Shown: positions 43,142 to 52,600, counted from the stretch's first letter. The stretch is 57,260 bases of DNA from Paenibacillus whitsoniae (GCF_003955665.1 NZ_RXHU01000032.1:1-57260); one strand, 5' to 3'. Numbers and translations: made by a program. The notes: generated from the sequence alone by a model not told the origin.

Positions 43142-43567
43142 ATGGCATTAACTTCCACACATATTTTTGTAAACCTGCATGTAAAGAATGTAAAAAAATC
43201 AATGGCATTTTTCACAGGACTCGGCTTTGAGTTCAATATGCAGTTCACAGACGAGGAAAAAGCGGCGTGCCTTGTGATTGGCGAGAACATGTTTGCTATG
43301 TTGCTTACAGAAGAATACTTTACATCTTTTACGAAAAAAGAAGTCGTCGACACCGACAAGTACGCTGAGCAGATCATCGCGTTGTCGGCCGAAAGTCGGG
43401 AAAAGGTCAATGAAATTGTTAACGCAGCGGTATCCTTGGGCGGAAAAATATATGCCGACCCGGTAGATCACGGCTTTATGTATCAATGGGGCTTTCAAGA
43501 TCTGGACGGGCACATTTGGGAAATTGCCTATATGGACATGAGTTCATTTGAAGGACAGGGACAATGA
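43142..43567 (+). CDS. VOC-family protein
   Basis: 141 residues with two VOC half-units: THIFVNLHVKNVKKSMAFFT with LGFEFNMQFTDEEKA, then the C-terminal GFMYQWGFQDLDGHIWEIAY, where the Glu in WEIAY is a metal-ligand position. It resembles the VOC proteins often annotated as lactoylglutathione lyase-like or extradiol dioxygenase-like; the substrate is unknown. AAGGTG lies 6 bases before the ATG at 43142. It is 27 bp after the SRPBCC gene and probably in the same operon, ending in a strong terminator. Confidence 0.87.
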   Translation: MALTSTHIFVNLHVKNVKKSMAFFTGLGFEFNMQFTDEEKAACLVIGENMFAMLLTEEYFTSFTKKEVVDTDKYAEQIIALSAESREKVNEIVNAAVSLGGKIYADPVDHGFMYQWGFQDLDGHIWEIAYMDMSSFEGQGQ

Positions 43568-43571
43568 CCAG

Positions 43572-43608
43572 AACGCTACTGACATAATGGTGTCAGTAGC
43601 GTTTTTTT
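43572..43608 (+). terminator. terminator of the SRPBCC-VOC genes
   Basis: AACGCTACTGACA and TGTCAGTAGCGTT pair perfectly around a short loop, followed by TTTTTT. Confidence 0.95.
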
Positions 43609-43657
43609 ATAATGGGATATGAGTTGCAGTCAAGCCTAAGATTAGGAAGGATGATAT

Positions 43658-44065
43658 TTGGTGAATTTCGCTTCTATACGCATTATTACTGATGACGTGG
43701 ATCGTCTCGTCGCGTTCTATGAGAAAGTCATGGGGGTTTCGGCGTTACGGCCTGCGCCCGTATTTGCCGAACTTGTTGCACCATCCTGCACCCTTGCCAT
43801 CGGTCATTCCCAAACGGCCCAGCTATTCGGCGCCGGTTCCGTCATGGGGGCTAGCAATCGCACAGTCATTATTGAGTTCCGCGTCGATGATATCGAGGCC
43901 GAATATGTGCGCTTGAAGCCATTTGTCGATAATTGGGTAAAGGAACCGACCACGATGCCGTGGGGGAACCGTTCCATGCTGTTCCGCGATCCTGACGGGA
44001 ACCTTCTTAACCTCTTCGAACCGGTGACCGAGGAAGCGATTAAACGGTTTAGCGGTAGAAATTGA
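43658..44065 (+). CDS. VOC-family protein
   Basis: 135 residues in one VOC domain: NFASIRIITDDVDRLVAFYE (first unit), and VIIEFRVDDIEAEYVRLKP with GNRSMLFRDPDGNLLNLFEP (second unit). The Glu in NLFEP is the expected metal ligand. Start is TTG at 43658 (7 bases after GGAAGG) or the adjacent GTG. It is separate from the preceding VOC gene by a terminator and has its own terminator, so it is probably a single-gene unit. Function unknown. Confidence 0.87.
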   Translation: MVNFASIRIITDDVDRLVAFYEKVMGVSALRPAPVFAELVAPSCTLAIGHSQTAQLFGAGSVMGASNRTVIIEFRVDDIEAEYVRLKPFVDNWVKEPTTMPWGNRSMLFRDPDGNLLNLFEPVTEEAIKRFSGRN

Positions 44066-44088
44066 CGAGCTAGAAGAGTATGAAATTG

Positions 44089-44118
44089 CCGACCTCCAGA
44101 TGGTGGTCGGTTTTTTTT
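44089..44118 (+). terminator. terminator of the second VOC gene
   Basis: CCGACC and GGTCGG around a 10-base loop, then eight T. Confidence 0.9.
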
Positions 44119-44198
44119 GTATAATAAAATTGACTTCATGTATAGTTTGTTATACATTATGTTTAGTGTTGTTTACTTTACTAAGGGCGGTGTCATAC

Positions 44199-44645
44199 AT
44201 GATGTATCAAGAAAAGAAGAGCATTGTATCGCTAATCAGCAGCATACTTATTTTTACAGTGTATGGTCTGTACAAGTATCCGGAGTATCCCAAAGAAGTG
44301 ATGGATTCACCTGTAACCTTCCATTACTGGGGATCCTTCGTTCTGGTATTGACCTTGGTTTCTATTGCAGCACATATCGTGATCAGCATTATTTTTAACA
44401 TTGTCTTCCGAATGACGACGGGTGAAAAGGAGCCTTCATTCGCGGATGAACTGGATAAGCGGATCGACTTGTTGGCCTTTCGAAATTCATTCGCTATGTT
44501 TATCGTAGGTTTCCTTCTGGCTATGGGAGCATTAGTTATCGACCAGCCCTTGAAGGTGATGTTCATCGTCTTAATCGTTTCTGGATTTCTATCAGACGTA
44601 ATCGGTTCTATATCGAGACTGTATCACTACAGGAGAGGAGTCTAA
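44199..44645 (+). CDS. small membrane protein paired with an XRE regulator
   Basis: 148 residues with four hydrophobic helices: IVSLISSILIFTVYGLY, YWGSFVLVLTLVSIAAHIVI, FRNSFAMFIVGFLLAMGALV and VMFIVLIVSGFLSDVI. Between helices 2 and 3 is an acidic cytoplasmic loop (EKEPSFADELDKRIDLL). Start choice: AAGGGCGGTG lies 6 bases before tandem ATGs at 44199/44202; longer readings have no ribosome site. The stop is one base before the XRE gene. This membrane protein plus short XRE regulator pair is widespread in Bacilli, usually with unknown function. Confidence 0.8.
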   Translation: MMYQEKKSIVSLISSILIFTVYGLYKYPEYPKEVMDSPVTFHYWGSFVLVLTLVSIAAHIVISIIFNIVFRMTTGEKEPSFADELDKRIDLLAFRNSFAMFIVGFLLAMGALVIDQPLKVMFIVLIVSGFLSDVIGSISRLYHYRRGV

Positions 44646-44646
44646 A

Positions 44647-44874
44647 ATGGGTAAAGTTCTTGTTGGCAATCACATCAGAAAATTACGATTCAATCATCAT
44701 GAAATGACCCAGCAGCAGCTAGCCGACAAGGTAGGTGTAACTAGACAGACGATCGTGGCGCTAGAAAAAGGAAACTACTCCCCGTCATTGGAGTTAGCCT
44801 TTCGTATTGCCCGAGCTTTTAACATGCCGATAGAAGAGGTATTCTTCTACGGAGAAAACCCAGAGGAGAGATGA
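44647..44874 (+). CDS. small XRE-family transcriptional regulator
   Basis: 75 residues, a single Cro/C1-type helix-turn-helix (MTQQQLADKVGVTRQTIVAL) followed by EKGNYSPSLELAFRIARAF and the tail PIEEVFFY. This short form is typical of regulators that lie next to membrane-protein genes. AGGAGAGGAG precedes the ATG, and the DUF4386 gene starts 5 bp after its stop, so three genes probably form one operon. Confidence 0.92.
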   Translation: MGKVLVGNHIRKLRFNHHEMTQQQLADKVGVTRQTIVALEKGNYSPSLELAFRIARAFNMPIEEVFFYGENPEER

Positions 44875-44878
44875 GAAA

Positions 44879-45562
44879 ATGGATTTTTCATCGAAGACAG
44901 CGTCAAGAATCGTAGGTGTTCTGTTTATTGTTGCCGCCATTACAGCTATAGTAGGTGTTATTTTATATAAACCGATTCTGAACGATTCGAACTACTTGAT
45001 TCAAGGATCCGCGCATGCTCATCAGGTAGTCCTGGGCGCGATTATGGAGTTAATTCTTGTCGTTTCAGCAGTCGGTACGGCAACGGTGATGTTCCCATTC
45101 TTGAAAAAATATAATAGAACGATTGCTATTTGGCATGTATGCTTTCGGTATTTAGAGGCCGTGATGATTACGGTCGGGGTTGTCAGCGTACTGGCCCTGT
45201 TAGCCTTAAGCCAGGCTTATGTAGCGGCGGGTGCCCCGGATACAGCTTCTTATCAAGTTTCAGGTACATTGCTGAAAGCCGTGCATGACTACACATTTTT
45301 GCTTGGTCCTAATTTTTTTCTGGGAATCAATACGATGATGTACAGTTATATCTTTTATAAATCAAAGCTTGTCCCCAGGTTCATCCCCCTATTGGGTTTG
45401 ACAGGGTCCGTACTGATCCTTCTTGCCGCTTTGCTTGAAATGTTTGGGGTTATCGATCAAGTCTCTACTTGGGGAGCGATCTTAGCGCTTCCGATATTCG
45501 CCAATGAAATGACTCTTGCGGTGTGGCTGATCGTGAAAGGGTTTAATGGATCTGCAAAATAG
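44879..45562 (+). CDS. DUF4386-family membrane protein
   Basis: 227 residues with six membrane helices. The family is recognised by the N-terminal SSKTASRIVGVLFIVAAITA, a middle IAIWHVCFRYLEAVMITVGV, LLGPNFFLGINTMMYSYIFY and KLVPRFIPLLGLTGSVLILL. DUF4386 proteins have no known function; they are common in Bacilli beside small regulators. It is the last gene of the membrane protein-XRE operon. Repeat copy G begins right after its stop. Confidence 0.87.
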   Translation: MDFSSKTASRIVGVLFIVAAITAIVGVILYKPILNDSNYLIQGSAHAHQVVLGAIMELILVVSAVGTATVMFPFLKKYNRTIAIWHVCFRYLEAVMITVGVVSVLALLALSQAYVAAGAPDTASYQVSGTLLKAVHDYTFLLGPNFFLGINTMMYSYIFYKSKLVPRFIPLLGLTGSVLILLAALLEMFGVIDQVSTWGAILALPIFANEMTLAVWLIVKGFNGSAK

Positions 45563-45565
45563 AAA

Positions 45566-45618
45566 TAACTTGCCGTTACAGACAGCCCGGCGAACCGTAC
45601 TATAAGTAACGGCGGAAA
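45566..45618 (+). repeat. dispersed palindromic element, copy G (best-paired)
   Basis: TAACTTGCCGTTACAGAC, then CGAACCGTACTATAA, then GTAACGGCGGAAAT. The arms GCCGTTAC and GTAACGGC pair perfectly. It lies 4 bp after the DUF4386 stop. Confidence 0.75.
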
Positions 45619-45657
45619 TTTTTCCGAAAAGCTAGCTTGAAATAGTCGAACTTCTTC

Positions 45658-47049
45658 TTATGACCTGCTGTTGTCCATTGTTGTTGATGGATGACGGCCT
45701 TTCTTTATTTTACTAATAAATCGTCTGTCAATGTAGAAAGCAGTAAGCAAGGCTGCTAAGGCCAGTAAAATCGGTATGCCGAAGGCTTCATAGGAAAATG
45801 GTTTGCCTTCAAAGCTTAGGTTGGTCACACGGTACTCTAACCGCTTGATTCCATATTTAGCGGTTTCGACGTCCTCTTGCTTGGCTAAATCCTCAAGTGG
45901 AGCATCGAACATAAATCTGTCAGCAGAGCCGCTGTGAATGAACTCGGGCATTACATTGTTATCCTTGGCATGCCACTGTTTAATATCCTCCGCAGCTAAA
46001 GTCTCCGCCTCTACGCCCGGAACAAGCATTCGATCGAGTTTCGGCGCGTTTGACATGCTATATCTGGTAACCAGGTTAAGGTGGTACTTCGTGACGACAG
46101 GTTGCTTGGCATCTGAGATAGTATGCACCTTTGTTGTTCCAGAAGCCGCATACGTATCGAAAATCGTAGTCAGCGCTCCGTCATCCATTCCGTCATACAA
46201 CAATACCCCAGTGCTTTTTTCGTTCCATTGGAACGCACGATTGAGCGTATACGCCACTTCGGTCCGATCCATATGATAGGGTTGCATCTCCGGATTTTTT
46301 ACGAAGGAATAAGAAGGGTAATGAATCTCTTTCGCTATTTTCTTCGCCATAGGTTCACCTAATTGTTGTGAGATGACATAGAGGACAGCGTCAATTCCTG
46401 AAGTGAGCGCTGCGGAGGAGACGATGTTCCCGTCTGCAACATAACGCAGATCCCTTCTCCAGTTTGTTTCGGGATATTTTGTGACTTCATTATATTCGAA
46501 GCTTTTCCAGTCCGTAGCTGCTTCTTTCCCTTTTAATAGGCCTGTGTCTGCCAGATTCAACGCTCCGGCACAGATGCTTAACATCTTCGTATCCGCATGG
46601 TTTTGTATCCATTGCCGGATAGGTTTATACTTGGCTTCGTCAACCATAGGCATGGCGGGGATCACAATGAGGTCGGGACTTTTTCCTAATAAACGATCCA
46701 GTTCATCAAACGAATAGTGCGGCATCAGATCCAAACCGCCAGAGAGGGTTTTCAATTCTTTATCCGGAGCCACGGCATATACGTTATAAGACTCTGTCAT
46801 CGCGAACAGTTCATACGGAACCATAAAATCAAATACTTCTGTCGTTGGATTGGATAAGAGAACAGCTACTGTAGGTTTATTCGGGTTATGTTCAGGCACG
46901 CTCAAAGCTTGTAAAACAGGCACTGGTGTTTGCCGGGTGGGAATCCAGTACTCCTTGTTGGATCGAATATATCCGAACGCACCGACCCCTCCAAATAGAA
47001 TAATGAACATCATGACATAGACAACAACTCGTAATATTAACTTTTTCAT
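45658..47049 (-). CDS. membrane-anchored DJ-1/PfpI-family protein with two domains
   Basis: 463 residues. A membrane helix at 5-27 and another near the C-terminus (IPILLALAALLTAFYIDRRF) frame two class-I-glutamine-amidotransferase-like domains. The first (about 58-240) has TVAVLLSNPTTEVFDFMVPY and the nucleophile elbow SICAGALNLADTGLL with its Cys. The second (about 275-400) keeps the fold start (STGVLLYDGMDDGALTTIFD) but has no such Cys, so it is degenerate. Between helices the protein should face outside. GGGAG precedes the ATG. An 11-bp direct repeat upstream matches one in front of the adjacent OmpR-type regulator gene, so it is probably in that regulon. The reaction is unknown. Confidence 0.85.
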   Translation of the reverse strand: MKKLILRVVVYVMMFIILFGGVGAFGYIRSNKEYWIPTRQTPVPVLQALSVPEHNPNKPTVAVLLSNPTTEVFDFMVPYELFAMTESYNVYAVAPDKELKTLSGGLDLMPHYSFDELDRLLGKSPDLIVIPAMPMVDEAKYKPIRQWIQNHADTKMLSICAGALNLADTGLLKGKEAATDWKSFEYNEVTKYPETNWRRDLRYVADGNIVSSAALTSGIDAVLYVISQQLGEPMAKKIAKEIHYPSYSFVKNPEMQPYHMDRTEVAYTLNRAFQWNEKSTGVLLYDGMDDGALTTIFDTYAASGTTKVHTISDAKQPVVTKYHLNLVTRYSMSNAPKLDRMLVPGVEAETLAAEDIKQWHAKDNNVMPEFIHSGSADRFMFDAPLEDLAKQEDVETAKYGIKRLEYRVTNLSFEGKPFSYEAFGIPILLALAALLTAFYIDRRFISKIKKGRHPSTTMDNSRS

Positions 47050-47107
47050 CTTTCATTCTCCCTTGACTTTTTTGTGGTAACGTTCCCTTGGATTAAAAAT
47101 AATTGCG

Positions 47108-47128
47108 TTCTGTGAACTCAACATGAAC
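47108..47128. promoter_or_regulatory. OmpR-type operator before the DJ-1 gene
   Basis: TGAAC at 47113-47117 and 47124-47128 (11-bp period) inside TGAACTCAACATGAAC, with GTTCT to the left. Almost the same site lies at 49323-49345 before the response-regulator gene. Confidence 0.65.
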
Positions 47129-47143
47129 GGCTAAAAATGGTCA

Positions 47144-47175
47144 AAAAAATACCGCCCTTCCGGGCGATATTTTGC
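47144..47175 (-). terminator. terminator of the OmpR-type two-component operon
   Basis: On the minus strand ATATCGCCC and GGGCGGTAT pair around GGAA, followed by TTTTTTT. Confidence 0.85.
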
Positions 47176-47201
47176 CAATCTTATAATGGTGCTCGCGATT
47201 G

Positions 47202-48557
47202 CTAGTTCCCCCGCGGCAGCGAAACCGTAAAAGTTGTTCCGGAATCCAGACTACTAGACACATGTATTTCTCCGCTATGCATATCGATGATTTTCTTAAC
47301 AATGGATAGACCAAGCCCATTTCCCCCAACAGAATGACTACGGGCTTTGTCCACTTTATGAAACGGTTTGAATACGTTAACAAGTTCTTCTTCAGGGATC
47401 CCGATTCCACTGTCCGTTATCGACACGATATTGTGTTGCGTTTTGTCCATCGATTGGATACGTATCGTACCATTAGGAGCAGTGAACTTAATAGCGTTGT
47501 TCAGCAAGTTAATCCACACCTGATCCAACTGATCTTGGTCCGCAAGAACGGTGATGGCCTCAAGCTCAATATCCATCTTGATTTCTTTTGCGGTCCATAG
47601 AGGCTCTATCGTGATGACAACCCTTCGCAGCTGCTCATCCAATCGGTAGGTAGTCACCTTTAACGGGTGATCCTCCTGCTGTAAATAAGAGAGCTGAAGT
47701 AAGTTTTGCCCTAATCGGGACAATCTCTCGCTTTCCTCCTCGATAATCGTCAAATAACGCAGACGGCTCTCCTCACTTAGTTTCTTATGTTTTAAAGCTT
47801 TCGTAAATCCTGAAATTGAAGTTAAAGGGGATTGAATCTCATGAGAGACACTCGAAACAAAGTCTTGTCGCATGTGATCCAGTTTTGCAAGCTCTGTTGC
47901 CATTTCATGAAAACTCACGCTTAATTGACCAATCTCATCCCTACGTTTCATAGGCAGGTTGGCAGAATCGAAGGTCCCTTTTGCCACTCTTTTAGTGGCT
48001 TCCGTTAACTGAACGATTGGATGTACGACATAGCGGGCGGCTATTAGAATCAGAAAGCTACCAATAACTAAAACAAGGATATATACAGCATGAATCCAAG
48101 GCATATTTTCCTGCTCTTGTGCTACCGTTTGCTTATCTAAGGTAAGAAACAAAGCGTAGGGATCGCCTCTTACCGAAAAAGGTACCCCCACCACGGGAAA
48201 GCCATGTGATTCTGTATCGAAACCGCGTGCGATGCTGCCATCCAGCACCTGCTTAATCGTGGTCTGTTCCACAGGTATGAGCTCTTTTGCTTCAAGCATG
48301 GGCATACTTTCTTTATTGAAAAGCTGGATACTATAAATCGAAAGACCGGAGAAACCTTGCACAAACGTTCCCAACTCCGCGGCAGGGTTCGACTGATAGG
48401 CTTCGATAATGGTTTTACCATCTTTCACGAGCGTTTCTTCTATAAAATTGTTTTTCCGTCCCTCAAACATCGTGGTGCTAGCCATAAACGCTGCGAGCAA
48501 GCTCAACACCACAATACAAATAAAGACCAATACGACGCGGGTATACAGCGATTTAAT
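47202..48557 (-). CDS. OmpR-partner sensor histidine kinase
   Basis: About 451 residues. There are two membrane helices (about 8-28 and 175-197) with a 140-residue extracellular domain between, then HAMP (200-250), HisKA with SSVSHEIQSPLTS (His239), and an ATPase domain with NLLNNAIKFT, ITDSGIGIPEEE and GGNGLGLSIVKK. Start choice: no ATG, GTG or TTG lies in a good place. GGAGGTG precedes an ATT at 48557 that overlaps the TAA stop of the regulator gene (ATTAA), giving IKSLYTRVVLVFIC, the expected beginning of this family. A TTG at 48584 is possible but has no ribosome site. It pairs with the preceding regulator. Confidence 0.9.
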   Translation of the reverse strand: MKSLYTRVVLVFICIVVLSLLAAFMASTTMFEGRKNNFIEETLVKDGKTIIEAYQSNPAAELGTFVQGFSGLSIYSIQLFNKESMPMLEAKELIPVEQTTIKQVLDGSIARGFDTESHGFPVVGVPFSVRGDPYALFLTLDKQTVAQEQENMPWIHAVYILVLVIGSFLILIAARYVVHPIVQLTEATKRVAKGTFDSANLPMKRRDEIGQLSVSFHEMATELAKLDHMRQDFVSSVSHEIQSPLTSISGFTKALKHKKLSEESRLRYLTIIEEESERLSRLGQNLLQLSYLQQEDHPLKVTTYRLDEQLRRVVITIEPLWTAKEIKMDIELEAITVLADQDQLDQVWINLLNNAIKFTAPNGTIRIQSMDKTQHNIVSITDSGIGIPEEELVNVFKPFHKVDKARSHSVGGNGLGLSIVKKIIDMHSGEIHVSSSLDSGTTFTVSLPRGN

Positions 48558-49233
48558 CCTGATGCACCTCCAATCGATAACCAAGCCCCCGGATCGTGAT
48601 AATGCGAAATTCAGACTCGAAGTCAATGAACCTCTCCCGAAGCCTTTTAATGTGAACATCGACTGTCCGATCATCCCCTTCATAGTCGAGACCCCAGATT
48701 TGTACAATGAGATTTTCCCTTGTAAACAATTGCCCGGGGTAACTGCCCAATTTATACAGCAGCTCGAATTCTTTCATGGGGAGTGTTGCACCTTGCCCAT
48801 TATTATAGATAACTTGATAACGCTTACGGTCTAAAGTAATCGTGCCAAGCTGGATTTCGTTGGCTGTAGAGATACGGTACCGCTTGAGCAAGGCCTTTAC
48901 CCGAAGAACCAACTCTACGGGGTCAAACGGTTTCACCAAATAATCGTCCGTGCCCAGTTTAAATCCTTTGATTCGGTCAGTAGATTCCCCTTTCGCGGTA
49001 ATCATTAATATAGGCATCTCACCGAAATTACGAAGATTCTCGCACAGTGCCCAGCCATCCATGATAGGCATCATAATATCGAGAATCACCAGATCAACGA
49101 TATGGTTCTCCGCGTAATGCAACGCATCTTCCCCATTGGATTTTTCGATGATCTCAAAGCCTTCATCCTCCAAATACAAACGGACCAACTCTCTGATATG
49201 CGCATCATCGTCTACCACTAATACCTTTGCCAT
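48553..49233 (-). CDS. OmpR/PhoB-type response regulator
   Basis: 226 residues. The receiver (1-120) has DDD at 8-10, Asp52 in ILDIMMP, MITAKGES with Thr, and Lys in YLVKPFDPVEL. The winged-helix Trans_reg_C domain (about 130-225) has LPMKEFELLYKLGSYPGQLF, LIVQIWGLDYEGDDRTVDVH and IRGLGYRLE. GGGGAGAG precedes the ATG. It is the first gene of the operon with the kinase, whose start overlaps its stop. The 11-bp direct repeat about 90 bp upstream suggests it activates its own operon and the DJ-1 gene. Confidence 0.95.
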   Translation of the reverse strand: MAKVLVVDDDAHIRELVRLYLEDEGFEIIEKSNGEDALHYAENHIVDLVILDIMMPIMDGWALCENLRNFGEMPILMITAKGESTDRIKGFKLGTDDYLVKPFDPVELVLRVKALLKRYRISTANEIQLGTITLDRKRYQVIYNNGQGATLPMKEFELLYKLGSYPGQLFTRENLIVQIWGLDYEGDDRTVDVHIKRLRERFIDFESEFRIITIRGLGYRLEVHQD

Positions 49234-49322
49234 TTTTGTTCTCTCCCCTACAAAAAGAAATGCCCTTACTTTTCATTCGGTCAAACAAAAGGAACTGCTC
49301 TTACATAGCGACACAATAAACC

Positions 49323-49345
49323 GTTCTAATGAACTCAATATGAAC
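49323..49345. promoter_or_regulatory. OmpR-type operator before the response-regulator gene
   Basis: GTTCT, then TGAACTCAATATGAAC, with TGAAC at 49330-49334 and 49341-49345, 11 bp apart. It shares all but one base of the 16-base core with the site at 47113-47128. Confidence 0.65.
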
Positions 49346-49518
49346 AGACGTAAACAAACACCCCCACAGGCGGCGTTTGTTTACGTCTTTGTCTGCGCAA
49401 GAAGGTAAAGAAATTATTCTGGGATACTTCTTACATTATTGTACAGTTAATAATCAAGCAAGCCTGATTTTCCTTGAAAAATGAATATAAATCGCTATAG
49501 GGTAGGATTTAATTTGCA

Positions 49519-49527
49519 TGTTATACT
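49519..49527 (+). promoter_or_regulatory. extended -10 upstream of the dual-kinase gene
   Basis: TGTTATACT is an extended -10 about 94 bp before the start. No good -35 is seen. The remaining intergenic sequence (49409-49620) holds no other clear signal. Confidence 0.35.
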
Positions 49528-49620
49528 TATCGAAAACGAAGAAACGGATTGCATGACGTATAAAGTATACTAGAACATGTTCAATGCATTCGACGCATTG
49601 CGTGAAAAGATGGTGAAGCC

Positions 49621-52600
49621 ATGGTTAGAAAAAATGCCATATTGCTCGGAATGATTGGTGTGTTTGTCATCGTTACGATGGTGAACGTGTTTCAATGGCT
49701 GAATCCTCCGGCCCATGCCTTAAGGGCGAGCGGCGGCGTGCTGGATGCGACGAAATGGGATTTTGCGCAGCAGGGGGTCCTCTCACTGCGCGGCGAGTGG
49801 GAGTTCTATGAAGGGAAATTGCTAGGGCCGGAGGATTTTCGGACTGGCGACGGCATCAATGGCCGTTTCATTCAAGTGCCTGGAGGCTGGAAGAATAACC
49901 TGGCATCAGCGGACAAGAGCGGGTATGGAGCCGGTACGTATCGGCTGATCGTTCATACGAACGAAGCGGCCTTGTACAGCCTCCGGGCGAAAAAAATCCG
50001 AATGTCCAGCCGCATTTTCATGAATGGCATCGATTTGGGCGGCAACGGCCGTCCTTCTTTATCGACGGAAAGCTTCGTGCCTAGTAATGCGCCTTACTTC
50101 GGTACGGTCCGAGCCGACTCGGGAACCGTTGAGATTATTATTCAGGTGGCCAGCTTTACCTATATGGCAGGCGGTTTGGTGCAGCCTCCCGAATTTGGAC
50201 TCACCGATGACATGATGAGGCGACGTGAAGATTCGAAGCTTGCCGATATGATTCAGATCACGATTCTCCTTGCATTCGGGTTATATTATGCAGGCATGTT
50301 CAGGCAGTGGCGCCGGGAGCCGCATCTGATGCATTTTTGCCTTTTCTGCCTGGCACTCGGACTGTTCTTCAGCATCGACAATGAACTATTGGCGATTGGT
50401 TTTATACCCGGGTTAACGTTTCCGTGGATTCAAAAAATGCTGTTCATATTGCCGCTCCTGTCGATGATCTTCTTCACGCATTATGTGTACCGGTACCTGA
50501 AGGAAGGGGAGAACGGTGTATTTGTCTGGTTTCGCAGAGTCAATTACGCTTATCTTGCGATCCTCCTGCTGATTCCTAATCGGTACTTAGTCAACTTCCT
50601 TGATGTCGGGATTGTGATCGAAGGGATCGCCTTTGGGGTGATGTTCTATGCCGTCTTCCGAAGCCACAGCCGAGGAGACCATAGCAGTCATTATATGACA
50701 CTTGGCATTTTCTTTCTGCTCGTCAGTTGGCTCTATGCGCAATTGCGCTACCAGCTTGCGCTCGACAATCCCTATCATATGATCGTAACGCCAGTGCTGC
50801 TTGTTTTGTCGCAAGCGCTGCTTATGTCCGATCAACTTCAGCTTAGTTTTCAGAGAAGCCAACAGCTGTCCGAACGATTGCTGCAATATGACCGCCAGAA
50901 AGACGAATTTCTGGTCAAAACCTCGCATGAGCTGAGAACACCGCTGCACGGGATCGTCAATTTATCGCAGGCGCTGCTGGATAACGAGGCCAGGCCGCTT
51001 CAAGCGGAGCATCGCGACAATATACGCATGCTGCATCTGTTGGGGAGACGGCTTGCGGGACTCGTGCACGATATTCTCGATTTGAACCGGATTCGCCATG
51101 GGCAACTAAGGATTCATACGACTTCTGTGAACCTTGGCATGTCCGTCCAGTTCGTGATGGAGACGCTGTCCATCGCTCCGGTCAACAAGGAAGTGCAACT
51201 GCTCAATGCGCTGCCCGCCAAGATGCCGCTCATCCTTGCAGATGAGAACCGGCTGAAGCAGATTTTGTACAATTTGCTGGAAAATGGATTGAAATATACG
51301 AAAAAAGGGACGGTGAGCATCTCCGCAGAGCGAAGGGGGAGCGAGCTTGCCATCTCGGTCGCAGATACGGGGAGGGGTATTCCGGCACATGAGATTGCCG
51401 ACTTATTCCAGCCATTCGTGCAAGTAGAGGAAGCCGGTGAAACCGGTGAGGGACTTGGTCTCGGACTGAGCATTGCGAAGCAGCTTGTGGAATTGCAAGG
51501 GGGACAACTGGAGGTTGAATCCGCAGTTGGCAAAGGGTCGCGGTTTACTTTTACGCTGCCGATCGATCTGGGGTCAGAGGAGGCGGCAGCTTCCTCCGTC
51601 TCGGAGGAGACGATGCCGTTCCCGCTGTCCGGGGGGATGCAGGACGATCAGGAGGCTGGATTTCACCTTCTCATCGTAGACGACGAACCGTCCAACCTAA
51701 AAATATTGATCGACGAGGTCTCCTCGATGCGATATGGGTATACGGCGGTCGGAAGCGGAGACGAGGCGCTTGAAGCATTGCGCAGCAACAAGATGAAACC
51801 GGATCTGCTGCTGCTCGATCTGATGATGCCGGGCATCTCCGGGCTTGACGTATGCCGGGAGATTCGGCGCCTGCAAGGGCTTGCGGAGCTGCCGGTCCTG
51901 ATGATGACCGCTTCCGGGCAGACGGGCGATATCGTGGCCGCGTTTGCTGCCGGCGCCAACGATATTGTGCAGAAGCCGTTTGAACTGGCCGAATTGAGGG
52001 CGAGGGTACAGTCGCTGCTTGCGATGAAGAGCTCGTCCGAACGTGCGGTGCGTCGGGAGATGGATTTTTTGCAGGCGCAGATTACACCGCATTTCCTCTA
52101 CAACAGTATGAATGCGCTTGTAGGGCTCAGTTATAAAGATGTGGATAAGCTGCGAGAGACGATTCATCATTTGACGACCTACCTACGGGCTAAGTTTACG
52201 TTCGTCTTCTCGGGAGAACGGGTCCCGTTCGAACGCGAGATGGAACTGGTCACGGCTTATTTGGCGATTGAGCAGCTGCGTTTCGGCAGTAGGCTGGCTG
52301 TCCAAATCGAGATGGAAGCGGGCTTCCAGTGCATGCTGCCGCCGCTGACGCTTCAGCCCATCGTAGAAAATGCGGTGCGGCACGGCATCGGGCCGATATC
52401 GTCCGGAGGCACGCTGCGGATTGCCGCATGCAGGCGCGATGGCGGGGCGGAGATCACCGTAGAAGACAATGGTGTCGGCATCAGCGAGGAATTGCTGCGT
52501 GTGCTGCAAGAAGGGCGGGCCGCCGGGGTTGGCATCGGCAATGTCAACCGTCGCCTTCAGATGGTGTGCGGGGGTGGCTTGGATATTCGCAGCAGCGCTG

